DNA of 64,000 nucleotides, from the NCBI RefSeq assembly GCF_002846575.1, contig NZ_PJND01000007.1, positions 2,108,001-2,172,000 of the forward strand, written 5' to 3'. The DNA comes from Flavobacterium lindanitolerans. Its GTDB lineage: Bacteria; Bacteroidota; Bacteroidia; Flavobacteriales; Flavobacteriaceae. The notes below the pieces were generated by a model. It worked only from the letters and a program-made list of their open reading frames with translations, did no database searches and was not told where the DNA came from. Of this stretch, positions 16,878 through 23,810 are shown piece by piece; the stretch's first letter is position 1; every line of letters starts with the position of its first letter. The translations under genes were made by a program, and so were the position numbers.

Positions 16878-19711
16878 TTAAAGTAGATTTTGAAGGTAGT
16901 TCCTATATTGGGTTCGCTTTCAACGGTTACGGTTCCGCCCATAGCATCGATTTGGTTTTTGGTAATAAAAAGTCCAATTCCTTTAGAATCCGGATTTTCG
17001 TGGAAGGTTTTGTACATCCCGAATAATTTATCGCCATATTTTGTCAGGTCTATTCCAAGGCCATTATCAGCAATTTCCAAAATGGTTTTATCATTTTCGA
17101 TATAACTGCTCAGGATGATGACAGGATTCCGCTCCGGGTGGCAATAGCGGATAGCGTTGGAAATAAAATTAAGCAGTATGCTTTCAAGATAGGCGGGATT
17201 GTATTTGACAAAGATTTCCGGCGATACGTTATTTTTTATAACGGCTTTTTTAAATGCTATCTGTTCAGAAACAATGTTGATTATCCTGTCGATATTGTCT
17301 TTGATATTCAGATTTTCAATAATCAGGTTGATATTGGTCTGGATATTAATCACTTCGTTCAGATTGAGCATGGTTTCGTTTAGCGTATTGGAAACATTTT
17401 GCAGCATTTTGACCAGTTCGTTACGTTCTTCTTCTGTTTCTGCAGTTTCAATCAGCGTGGAAATGGATTGTATGTTGCTGGTATGTGAACGAAGGTTATG
17501 GGAAACAATATAGGAAAAATTCAGTAACCTTTTATTTTGTTCTGTAACGAGTTCCAGTGAGTTGCTCAGGTCTTTTTCTGCTTCTTTACTTTTCGTAATA
17601 TCAATCATGATACCTTTTAAAGAAACCGGCTTGCCGTTTTCATGTATCACATTCACAATATCCCGAATCCATAATACTGAACCGTTTTTGGCAATCATTC
17701 TGTATTCAAAGTCATATTGTTGGCTTTTTTTAGACTCAATTGCACAATAATTTACTGCCCGGGTTTTGTCGTCCGGATGGATTGTATTGGCCCAGAAATT
17801 ACCATCGCTGCACCATTCTTCTCGGGTATATCCCGTAATTTCTTCGGCTTTTTGGTTGACATAGGTAAAGATATAGGTATTGTAATCGCATTCCCAAACG
17901 ATTCCGTCAATCGTATTAATGAGCGATTCCATTTTTTTCTGTGACTGTATGACAATTTCTTCAGATATCTTTCGTGCCGTGATATCTTCTGTTGATATAA
18001 TTATCCGTTCGAGCGTTTCTTCATAACCAGGCATGACACTCCAGCGTAGGCTGATGTCACGATATTCGCCATCAGTTTTTTTGACTTTTGAATCGATAGT
18101 TAGTCGTGTTTCACCTTGGGTGATTGCGACCAGCTGTGCCTTGAAAGAATCCATGGAGTCGTTGTTTAACACATCTCCCAACCGTTGTATCAGGTCTTCT
18201 TTCGTTTTGGGATGATGCAATGTCAGGCACTCATTGTTTACATTGATAATTTTTACAAGAGAAATGCATTTCTGGACTACTTCGGGATTGGTATCAAAAA
18301 AAGCTTTTACTTCTTCTCTGTTTTTTCCAATCAGGCCCGTTTCTTCCAGATAGTTTTTCAAATAAGAAAAATCTTCTTCCCACAAAGCAATTGGCGAATC
18401 TTCAAAAAGACTTTTGAAACGTATTTCGCTTTTTCGGATAGCATCCTCAGCTTCCCTTTTTGACGTTATATCTTCAACAATAGAAATATGGGAACTTGGC
18501 TCTTCTCCTTCTTGCCAAAGTGGGGAATAGGCGATATTTACCCAAATAAGATTACCGTTTTTATGGATGTATCTTTTTTCAATAGTAAGTTCTCTAATCT
18601 CGCCGCTTTTAAGCCTTTCGAGCTGTTTCAGGTTTTCTTCCAGATCGTCTTTGTAGGTAATATCACGGAAGCTCATATTTCTCATTTCCTCAAACGTATA
18701 GCCCAGCATACGTGAGTATTGGTCATTTACTTCAATGAGGCATCCAGTCCTAGAGTCAACATGTGCAATGCCTACGGCAGCATGGTCAAATATAGATTTG
18801 AATTTTATTTCGTCATTGAGGATTTTATTCTTCTGGTCATGCACCAGGAGTTGTAATTCTGCAGGCTTTTTGAGCAGGCTTGTTAAAAAAAGCGAGAAGA
18901 TAAAACAGAATAATACGGTTAGTACCAAAGCAGGACGTATTTCAGAAATAAGCCCATATTTGTTTTTGCTGATAAGATATACTTTCCAGTTACCGTCGGG
19001 AATTGACAAGACCTGAAAATATTTGTCGGCAAAGTTTTCTTTATTGGGAAGGAAAAATTCAGTTCTGCCCGTTTTTGGATTCTCTTTTGAAAACTGAAAA
19101 TAATAACGGGAGTCCTTGATTGAATTTATTCCCGAAGATTTGAATAAGGTTTCAAGGCGCACCATAACCGCAGAAAAACCCCAGAATTTACCTTTTCTAT
19201 ATATAGGAAGCCGACCTATGACACCGAGTCCGCCCTGTTTTAATTTTAAAGGTCCCGCAAAATGGATTTTTCCTTTCTGTATGGTTTCAAGGGCTTCCTC
19301 CCTGACAGATTTTGTATTTAATATATCAAAATCAATTAAGTCTGGATTATTTGGATAAGTATATTTGATTATTCCGTTAGGAACTAATTGAACGGCATCT
19401 ATAGTTGGATTCGATTCAACCAGAACTTTCGCCAGCGCATCAAAATTTTCAGGCTCGCCATTATCGTTAACAATCATGGCTAAGGAAATAGTGGTGGTAT
19501 AGCAGTTTTTAAGAGAATGATTCAGATTTTGCTGAACTACATGGAGGATGTTCGACATTTCCTGCTCCCTGTTTTCCTTGATAATTTCATAGCGTTGCAA
19601 AACAAGCGGACAGATTAAAACAAGTAGCGCAAGGAATACTATAAAGGTGCTTAATCTAGGCCTTGATATAAACCAGCCGGTGATTTTTGACCATTTGTTC
19701 TCTATTTTCAT
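16874..19711 (-). CDS. CHASE-PAS-PAS-PAS sensor histidine kinase
   Basis: A 945-residue membrane kinase. Transmembrane helices lie at about residues 17-35 and 262-283, bracketing a CHASE-type extracellular sensor (VDAVQLVPNGIIKYTYP-like core, then HFAGPLKLKQGGLGVIGRLPIY). Three PAS modules follow (about 305-420, 430-575, 590-710), two with clear PAC tails. The phospho-acceptor region is YIVSHNLRSHTSNI (about residue 735), and the ATPase domain has N (LNFISNAIRY), G1 (EIADNGLGIDL) and G2 (GIGLFITKNQ) boxes. CHASE ligands are small molecules such as cytokinin-like or fatty acid-derived signals in other bacteria; the ligand here is unknown. The neighbouring receiver protein is the likely target. 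Confidence 0.93.
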   Translation of the reverse strand: MKIENKWSKITGWFISRPRLSTFIVFLALLVLICPLVLQRYEIIKENREQEMSNILHVVQQNLNHSLKNCYTTTISLAMIVNDNGEPENFDALAKVLVESNPTIDAVQLVPNGIIKYTYPNNPDLIDFDILNTKSVREEALETIQKGKIHFAGPLKLKQGGLGVIGRLPIYRKGKFWGFSAVMVRLETLFKSSGINSIKDSRYYFQFSKENPKTGRTEFFLPNKENFADKYFQVLSIPDGNWKVYLISKNKYGLISEIRPALVLTVLFCFIFSLFLTSLLKKPAELQLLVHDQKNKILNDEIKFKSIFDHAAVGIAHVDSRTGCLIEVNDQYSRMLGYTFEEMRNMSFRDITYKDDLEENLKQLERLKSGEIRELTIEKRYIHKNGNLIWVNIAYSPLWQEGEEPSSHISIVEDITSKREAEDAIRKSEIRFKSLFEDSPIALWEEDFSYLKNYLEETGLIGKNREEVKAFFDTNPEVVQKCISLVKIINVNNECLTLHHPKTKEDLIQRLGDVLNNDSMDSFKAQLVAITQGETRLTIDSKVKKTDGEYRDISLRWSVMPGYEETLERIIISTEDITARKISEEIVIQSQKKMESLINTIDGIVWECDYNTYIFTYVNQKAEEITGYTREEWCSDGNFWANTIHPDDKTRAVNYCAIESKKSQQYDFEYRMIAKNGSVLWIRDIVNVIHENGKPVSLKGIMIDITKSKEAEKDLSNSLELVTEQNKRLLNFSYIVSHNLRSHTSNIQSISTLIETAETEEERNELVKMLQNVSNTLNETMLNLNEVINIQTNINLIIENLNIKDNIDRIINIVSEQIAFKKAVIKNNVSPEIFVKYNPAYLESILLNFISNAIRYCHPERNPVIILSSYIENDKTILEIADNGLGIDLTKYGDKLFGMYKTFHENPDSKGIGLFITKNQIDAMGGTVTVESEPNIGTTFKIYFK

Positions 19712-19805
19712 TCTGGGCTGGAATCTGTTTATTTCGGTGACTAAAATATAAATTAATATTTAATTTTGAAGCGATTAGCAGGAATTCTGTTAATAGAAAG
19801 ACAAT

Positions 19806-19834
19806 AAAAAAATAGCCCGGAGGCTATTTTTTTG
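19806..19834 (-). terminator. Terminator of the HipA-like/DUF3037 operon
   Basis: AAAAAAATAGCC, loop CGGA and GGCTATTTTTTT form a 12-pair stem 23 bases after the DUF3037 stop. T runs are present in both directions. Confidence 0.85.
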
Positions 19835-19856
19835 TTACTAAGTTAATTAGCTTTTT

Positions 19857-20240
19857 TTATAAAACCAGTTCTGAAAACAAGCGTTCAGAAATTTCTTCCA
19901 AATTACTGCACATACCCGGATGTGGCCTTGAGGTTTGGATTACGGAACTTCTTACAGCGGTCATCCAACGGAAGCGGGAAGGCACATCGAATGCTGCAAT
20001 TGGACCTCCCTCTTTTGCTCCCTGGGCAATTTTTACAAATGCCTGCAGATTTTGTTCCAGTTGGTCATAATCAAGTTCATCAGAATAGAGTTGAAGCTTG
20101 GCTTTGTCTATCTTGTAAAGAACTTTGATGTACTGCTCTTTTTTACAGAAGACAATGATTCCCGTATTGACAAATTCTTCGCGCTCAACTTTGGGCACGA
20201 TACGAATTATGGCATATTCATATAAGTGTTTGTCTTGCAT
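19857..20240 (-). CDS. DUF3037 family protein
   Basis: A 127-residue protein starting MQDKHLYEYAIIRIVPKVEREEFVNTGIIVFC, which is the opening I associate with DUF3037 (YAxxRxVPxxERGExxNVGVIL). It ends with PSRFRWMTAVRSSVIQTSRPHPGMC. The conserved arginines and histidine suggest a nucleic-acid or nucleotide-linked role, but no activity is known to me. Its start overlaps the end of the HipA-like kinase gene by 23 bases, so the two are translated together and probably form one functional module. Confidence 0.82.
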   Translation of the reverse strand: MQDKHLYEYAIIRIVPKVEREEFVNTGIIVFCKKEQYIKVLYKIDKAKLQLYSDELDYDQLEQNLQAFVKIAQGAKEGGPIAAFDVPSRFRWMTAVRSSVIQTSRPHPGMCSNLEEISERLFSELVL

Positions 20241-21012
20241 CTTGAGCAGCTTTTATAAAAATTTCTGAATGGGCTAAACGCGTAATCAAAAAAGAGGCGT
20301 AGGTATTTCGTATCTGTTCCGGTGTCTCTTCAGAACCTTCCCATTGTAGCCATTCTTCAGGAATCAGGTTTACAATCGAAAGAATCGTATCTTCTGTAAG
20401 GAGTGATTTGAATTCTTTATCGGTTTCTTCCAGTCGGGAAGCTTTAGGGAGCAAAACATGGTCTTTAATCAAAGCAAACGGACTTTTGGCACTGTTTTCC
20501 CAATTGCTCCAGGAATGGTGAAAATACAGACAGGCACCATGGTCAATAAGCCATAATTCTTTATGCCAGATGAGCATGTTGGTATTTCTGAATGTGCGGT
20601 CTACATTCGTAATGAAGGCATCCAACCATACTATTTTTGAAGCCAGAGTGGCATCTGTTTCTGTCACAACCGGGTCAAAAGTAATGGCACCGGAAAGAAA
20701 ATGCAGGGCAAGATTCAGTCCCTGACTTCCCTGCAACAGGTCCTGGATTTCTTCATCGCCTTCAGTTCTTCCAAAAGCCTCGTCAAGATTTGCAAATACT
20801 AATTCCGGTACTGCCAATCCAAGCGCCCTGGCAATTTCGCCTCCAATTAATTCGGCTATCAGTGCTTTGACGCCATGACCGGCACCTTTAAATTTCAATA
20901 CATATTTAAAACCGTCGTCTGCATCGGCAAGAGCAGGAAGCGAACCTCCTTCTCTCAACGGAGCGATATATCGGGTGACGTTAACTGTCCGTAACGAAAA
21001 TGGATTATCCAT
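20218..21012 (-). CDS. HipA-like kinase (short, single-domain form)
   Basis: A 264-residue protein of the HipA/PI3K-like kinase fold. The catalytic loop is in VWLDAFITNVDRTFRNTN (about residues 145-162), with the Asp of NVDR and a following Asn. The metal-binding DHG-type motif is LWLIDHGACLYF (about residue 172), and an ATP-contacting lysine lies in YVLKF. It lacks the HipA N-terminal subdomain that meets HipB, and no HipB-like DNA-binding partner is next to it; a DUF3037 gene takes that place. Start at 21012 (MDNPFSLRT): the frame open to 21042 runs through a terminator hairpin. The target of phosphorylation is unknown. Confidence 0.82.
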   Translation of the reverse strand: MDNPFSLRTVNVTRYIAPLREGGSLPALADADDGFKYVLKFKGAGHGVKALIAELIGGEIARALGLAVPELVFANLDEAFGRTEGDEEIQDLLQGSQGLNLALHFLSGAITFDPVVTETDATLASKIVWLDAFITNVDRTFRNTNMLIWHKELWLIDHGACLYFHHSWSNWENSAKSPFALIKDHVLLPKASRLEETDKEFKSLLTEDTILSIVNLIPEEWLQWEGSEETPEQIRNTYASFLITRLAHSEIFIKAAQDARQTLI

Positions 21013-21030
21013 GAGTTTTTCTTTTACACA

Positions 21031-21066
21031 AAAATAGCGCATCGGAACGGATGCGCCATTTTTTTT
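21031..21066 (-). terminator. Terminator between DoxX and the HipA-like gene
   Basis: GCGCATC, loop GGAACG and GATGCGC form a seven-pair stem with A/T runs on both sides, so it can work in both directions. It supports the downstream start at 21012 for the kinase gene. Confidence 0.75.
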
Positions 21067-21109
21067 GAAAATATATTTTAAGTTGTCCGTTAAAGAGCAG
21101 TTTGTCTGT

Positions 21110-21477
21110 TTAATCTTGTGAATTTAGTTTGTGATAACTCACATAAGAAAGCAGGAGTACTCCTAATACAATAAGAGGAAAAACAGCCTCAAATCCAAAG
21201 CCATCTACTGCAGCATGGCTGGCAGAAGCACCAAGGAAATCGAAAGTAAATCCGGCATAGGCCCATTCCTTTAGCCGTTTTGGGGCTGCAGGAATAATAA
21301 GCACTAAGGCACCTAAAACTTTAAAGACGGTAAGGATAACGCCAAAATATTCCGGATATCCTAGTGGCGAATGCCTTCTTTGGCCATTTCGGTCTGTGAT
21401 GTGAGTGCAGGCATTACGCCTTCAAATAAAAAAATCAGGATAGTAGTAATCCAAAAGATGATTTTGTGTTTTTTCAT
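21110..21477 (-). pseudogene. DoxX-like membrane protein gene with a one-base frameshift
   Basis: From the ATG at 21475-21477 the frame reads MKKHKIIFWITTILIFLFEG through TEMAKEGIRH and then hits TAG at 21361-21363. Adding one base there restores HLGYPEYFGVILTVFKVLGALVLIIP and continues to the stop at 21110. The 368-base span is one short of a multiple of three. The repaired product would be a 122-residue, four-helix DoxX-like (DoxX_2) protein, a type often found beside DinB or AraC genes. Either the gene is broken or the assembly lost one base. It follows the DinB gene by 23 bases. Confidence 0.85.
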
Positions 21478-21500
21478 AGTTGTTTGATTAATGTTTGGTT

Positions 21501-22022
21501 TTATTTATCGATAACAGTAATAATATTTTTGATTTGATTGGTGTGCCTTTGGGCGTGGAATAGTGTAAAAAGAATCCATTCCAGACGTGTCAGATAGCCA
21601 AAAACAGGCAATTCAAAACCCTTGCAGGTTTTTGACAAATCTGATGAGCCAATCAACTGTAAGGTGCCATCTTTTAAGGCTTTCATTTTGTCCAGTTGCT
21701 GTTGCTTGTCATGTGTTTTTTCTGTTGGGATAATAAAACCAGGTGCATCCAGTTTGGTGCTGAAATCTAAAAATACCGATTTGATAACGGGTACTTTTTC
21801 GTCTACTGGTCGGTTGGTTTCACCTATGTTTTCTATAAACAGGCTTTTGAGCCCGGAATTTGCTTTGAGGATGTGTTCCATTACCTGGCCAACAGACCAG
21901 CTGTTTTCAGCAGGATTTTTATCCCACAAGCTGCTATCAATAGTTAATAGCAGTTGTTCCATGCCTTCATAAGTGGCATTGGTTTCTGCAATGAGTGCGG
22001 CAGTATCAAAGTTGTTAGTCAT
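21501..22022 (-). CDS. DinB family protein
   Basis: A 173-residue four-helix-bundle protein of the DinB/YfiT type. The elements are WSVGQVMEHILKANSGL (about residues 41-57, with the first metal histidine) and LEWILFTLFHAQRHTNQI (about residues 147-164, with the HAQRH pair). Members bind a divalent metal and some act as thiol-dependent transferases; a specific role cannot be given. It heads a two-gene unit with the frameshifted DoxX gene and has a TAATTTTG box 26 bases upstream. Confidence 0.88.
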   Translation of the reverse strand: MTNNFDTAALIAETNATYEGMEQLLLTIDSSLWDKNPAENSWSVGQVMEHILKANSGLKSLFIENIGETNRPVDEKVPVIKSVFLDFSTKLDAPGFIIPTEKTHDKQQQLDKMKALKDGTLQLIGSSDLSKTCKGFELPVFGYLTRLEWILFTLFHAQRHTNQIKNIITVIDK

Positions 22023-22047
22023 AGTTTCTATTGTTTATTATTTTATC

Positions 22048-22055
22048 CAAAATTA
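22048..22055 (-). promoter_or_regulatory. Promoter -7 box of the DinB gene
   Basis: On the minus strand it reads TAATTTTG, matching TAnnTTTG, 26 bases upstream of the ATG. Confidence 0.45.
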
Positions 22056-22138
22056 GTTCTGGTATTGCAATTTTATGCTGTGTGAAAAAGACAATAGGAA
22101 GGGGAAATTGCGACAAGCTGTCGTTTTTTTGAATTCGT

Positions 22139-22146
22139 TATCTTTG
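22139..22146 (+). promoter_or_regulatory. Promoter -7 box of the three-gene unit starting at 22169
   Basis: TATCTTTG matches TAnnTTTG and lies 23 bases before the ATG at 22169. A clear -33 TTTG at the right distance is not visible. Confidence 0.5.
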
Positions 22147-22168
22147 TACGGTCATAAAACCTTTATTT

Positions 22169-22321
22169 ATGGGAAGACGCAATGAAACAAACAGGCTGGA
22201 ACATAAAAAGAAAACAGACCAGAAAAAGAAACGGGAGCAAAAGGCTGAAAAGCTTAGGAAAAATAAACTGAAAGAAATTATCAAAATGAATAATGCTTCC
22301 AACGAAGCCCAAACAGAATAA
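22169..22321 (+). CDS. Very basic 50-residue protein
   Basis: The short frame begins MGRRNETNRLEHKKKTDQKK and is dominated by lysine, arginine, glutamate and glutamine; it is predicted to be one long charged helix. It sits right after a TATCTTTG promoter box, and its stop codon is one base from the next ATG (TAAAATG). That makes a translated, coupled first gene more likely than chance. No family is recognised. A nucleic-acid-binding or ribosome-associated role is only a guess from charge. Confidence 0.6.
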   Translation: MGRRNETNRLEHKKKTDQKKKREQKAEKLRKNKLKEIIKMNNASNEAQTE

Positions 22322-22322
22322 A

Positions 22323-22541
22323 ATGGACAGTAAAGTTTACGAAGAACTAAAAAAAGACGTACAGGAAATCATTGACCTGATAGCAGGCAAGCAGAATAAG
22401 GAAGCTAATAACAAACTGGTTGAAGTAAGCGAAACTTTAGACGAACTATTAGACCATGCTGAAGAAGATGAAGAGCTTGTAGAACTAGGACGTTATATGG
22501 TATTGTTGAACCAGCTGCACCAAAAAATCAATGCCGAATAA
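22323..22541 (+). CDS. Small acidic helical protein, function unknown
   Basis: A 72-residue protein starting MDSKVYEELKKDVQEI, with an acidic middle (LDHAEEDEELVELG) and helical heptad-like spacing. Start at 22323 is preferred because it follows the previous stop by one base; an in-frame ATG at 22293 lies inside the preceding gene. Its last 11 bases overlap the YchJ-like gene. No homologous family is recognised. Confidence 0.75.
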   Translation: MDSKVYEELKKDVQEIIDLIAGKQNKEANNKLVEVSETLDELLDHAEEDEELVELGRYMVLLNQLHQKINAE

Positions 22542-22914
22542 TTTAAACTGTCCATGCGGTTCGGGATTGTTATTTGCCCAATGCTGCGAACCTTTTATCA
22601 AAGGTAACAGCACTCCTCCAACTGCAGAAAAACTAATGCGGTCACGATATAGCGCTTATGTTGTTCAGGCCGTAGATTATCTTGTCGTTACTACACATAT
22701 TTCCACAAGAAGGAATCATTCAAAATCAGCTATACTGGAATGGTCCAAATCCAACCATTGGCTGAAACTGGAAGTAGTGGAAGCCACGGAAAATACAGTA
22801 GAGTTTAAGGCTTATTTTTTAGACAGTCGCCTCAAAGCGCAAATGCACCATGAAAAATCATTTTTCAGGAAAGAAAAAGACAGTTGGTTTTATGTAGATG
22901 GTGAATTTTTTTAA
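22531..22914 (+). CDS. YchJ-like SEC-C motif protein (UPF0225 type)
   Basis: A 127-residue protein with an N-terminal zinc-binding SEC-C motif, NCPCGSGLLFAQCCEPFI (about residues 6-23), and a C-terminal NTF2-like alpha/beta domain (LMRSRYSAYV to SWFYVDGEF). This is the YchJ/UPF0225 arrangement with only one metal motif; the E. coli protein has a second at its end. The function is not established. It overlaps the preceding acidic gene by 11 bases. Confidence 0.88.
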   Translation: MPNNLNCPCGSGLLFAQCCEPFIKGNSTPPTAEKLMRSRYSAYVVQAVDYLVVTTHISTRRNHSKSAILEWSKSNHWLKLEVVEATENTVEFKAYFLDSRLKAQMHHEKSFFRKEKDSWFYVDGEFF

Positions 22915-22939
22915 TAAAGTTGTATTAAGTTAGAAATAT

Positions 22940-22993
22940 AGTGCCTCTGCGACTTTGCGAGCAATTATTTTCAGGCAAAGTCGCAGAGGCGCT
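22940..22993. repeat. Dispersed palindromic element, copy 1
   Basis: Arms GCCTCTGCGACTTTGC (22943-22958) and its exact complement (22975-22990) flank a 16-base loop. A closely related element lies at 26457-26513 in opposite orientation. Both copies sit between the 3' ends of convergent genes. Confidence 0.85.
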
Positions 22994-23153
22994 AAGAGAT
23001 TTAAATATTGTTAATTGGCGAAAAACTTCCCGAGATTTGTTTAAGTTTTTTGCTAAAAAAGAAATGCCCTTCAAAAGTTGAAGGACATTACTAACTCTCA
23101 AAATAACCCCCTCTTATTTTAAGGTCTTAGGGTGCTTTTTTTTGAAAAAAAGG

Positions 23154-23190
23154 GGCTCCTGTTTATAACCCAATAATAAATTCAGGAGCC
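23154..23190 (-). terminator. Hairpin after the small lipoprotein gene
   Basis: GGCTCCTG and CAGGAGCC form an eight-pair stem with a 21-base loop, preceded on the plus strand by an A run that gives T residues on the minus strand. It is a likely terminator for the lipoprotein gene. Confidence 0.55.
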
Positions 23191-23216
23191 AATGTATAAA
23201 CTAGTAAAAATATGAA

Positions 23217-23645
23217 TTATTGTTTAGTTCCCTGGAAGGTATAAGTGAGATCTGTAGCAGATTGTTGTCTTGTCTGTACTAATAGTGTTTTACTGCTTAT
23301 AGTGTAGCTAAATGTACCTTCAGGAATATTACCATCACCAAAGATAGCTTGATTACTATTATTGTATACTTTCATTGTTTTTGAAGTATAGTTTGAATAT
23401 GGCTCCCCGCTTTTTGGAGTAATTTTTAAATGGCTGCCATCCACTTTAGTAACGATTAAAATTGCATCGAAATAGGTTGGTGCATCTCCTCCAAGTGGAT
23501 CTAAAGTTCCTTTGTATGTACCAACAGCAGCGTCAATACCTCCGCCACCTCCTGGTCCGTTGTTACTATCATCGCTACTGCATGATGCTAAACCAAATAG
23601 CGCAATTGCAATAATTCCTGCTGTTTTTAAAATCGACTTTCTCAT
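23217..23645 (-). CDS. Small lipoprotein, lipocalin-like size, function unknown
   Basis: A 142-residue protein: MRKSILKTAGIIAIALFGLASC is a signal peptide with lipobox LASC, followed by an SSDDSN linker and a polyglycine stretch (residues 31-35). The rest is beta-rich (TYKGTLDPLG to LTYTFQGTKQ) and about the length of a small beta-barrel. Start at 23645: the frame open to 23705 would run back across the promoter. No family is recognised with confidence. It is divergent from a two-component system that may respond to the same envelope conditions. Confidence 0.78.
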   Translation of the reverse strand: MRKSILKTAGIIAIALFGLASCSSDDSNNGPGGGGGIDAAVGTYKGTLDPLGGDAPTYFDAILIVTKVDGSHLKITPKSGEPYSNYTSKTMKVYNNSNQAIFGDGNIPEGTFSYTISSKTLLVQTRQQSATDLTYTFQGTKQ

Positions 23646-23674
23646 TGTTTTAATTTTTTTTAGGATTTGTGTTA

Positions 23675-23707
23675 CAAAGTTAGATGGGCAGTATCTGGCT
23701 TCCAATA
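23675..23707 (-). promoter_or_regulatory. Promoter of the small lipoprotein gene
   Basis: On the minus strand TATTGG (23702-23707) is followed after 20 bases by TAACTTTG (23675-23682), a good -33/-7 pair 30 bases before the ATG. Confidence 0.65.
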
Positions 23708-23795
23708 CCTCAAATCGGGTATATTTTTCTACCTGATTTCAGGTATTTTTTAGTCAAAAATCTAAAAATTTAACAGAAGATGTTGTTTAAGTTAA

Positions 23796-23803
23796 TATTT
23801 TTG
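23796..23803 (+). promoter_or_regulatory. Promoter -7 box of the NarL-type two-component operon
   Basis: TATTTTTG matches TAnnTTTG and lies 8 bases before the ATG at 23811, so the message would have an almost absent leader. Confidence 0.4.
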
Positions 23804-23810
23804 TGAGGCT

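Larger units (their letters stand above)
22915..23216. other. Gene-free interval of 302 bases
   Basis: This stretch lies between the convergent YchJ-like and lipoprotein genes. It holds the palindromic repeat copy 1 (22940-22993), a small hairpin with CCTTC/GAAGG arms near 23069-23087, A/T-rich spacer, and the hairpin at 23154-23190. No convincing frame is present on either strand. Confidence 0.7.

Noticed and set aside
17138..17513. Several plus-strand frames opposite the CHASE/PAS kinase
   Set aside because: They are antisense shadows of a well-supported kinase gene.
20218..21012. Classical hipBA toxin-antitoxin operon
   Set aside because: No HipB-type helix-turn-helix gene is adjacent, and the kinase lacks the HipA N-terminal subdomain.
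22915..23216. CRISPR-like or mobile-element reading of the repeat region
   Set aside because: Only one palindrome and small hairpins are present; there are no regularly spaced repeats, transposase or target duplications.
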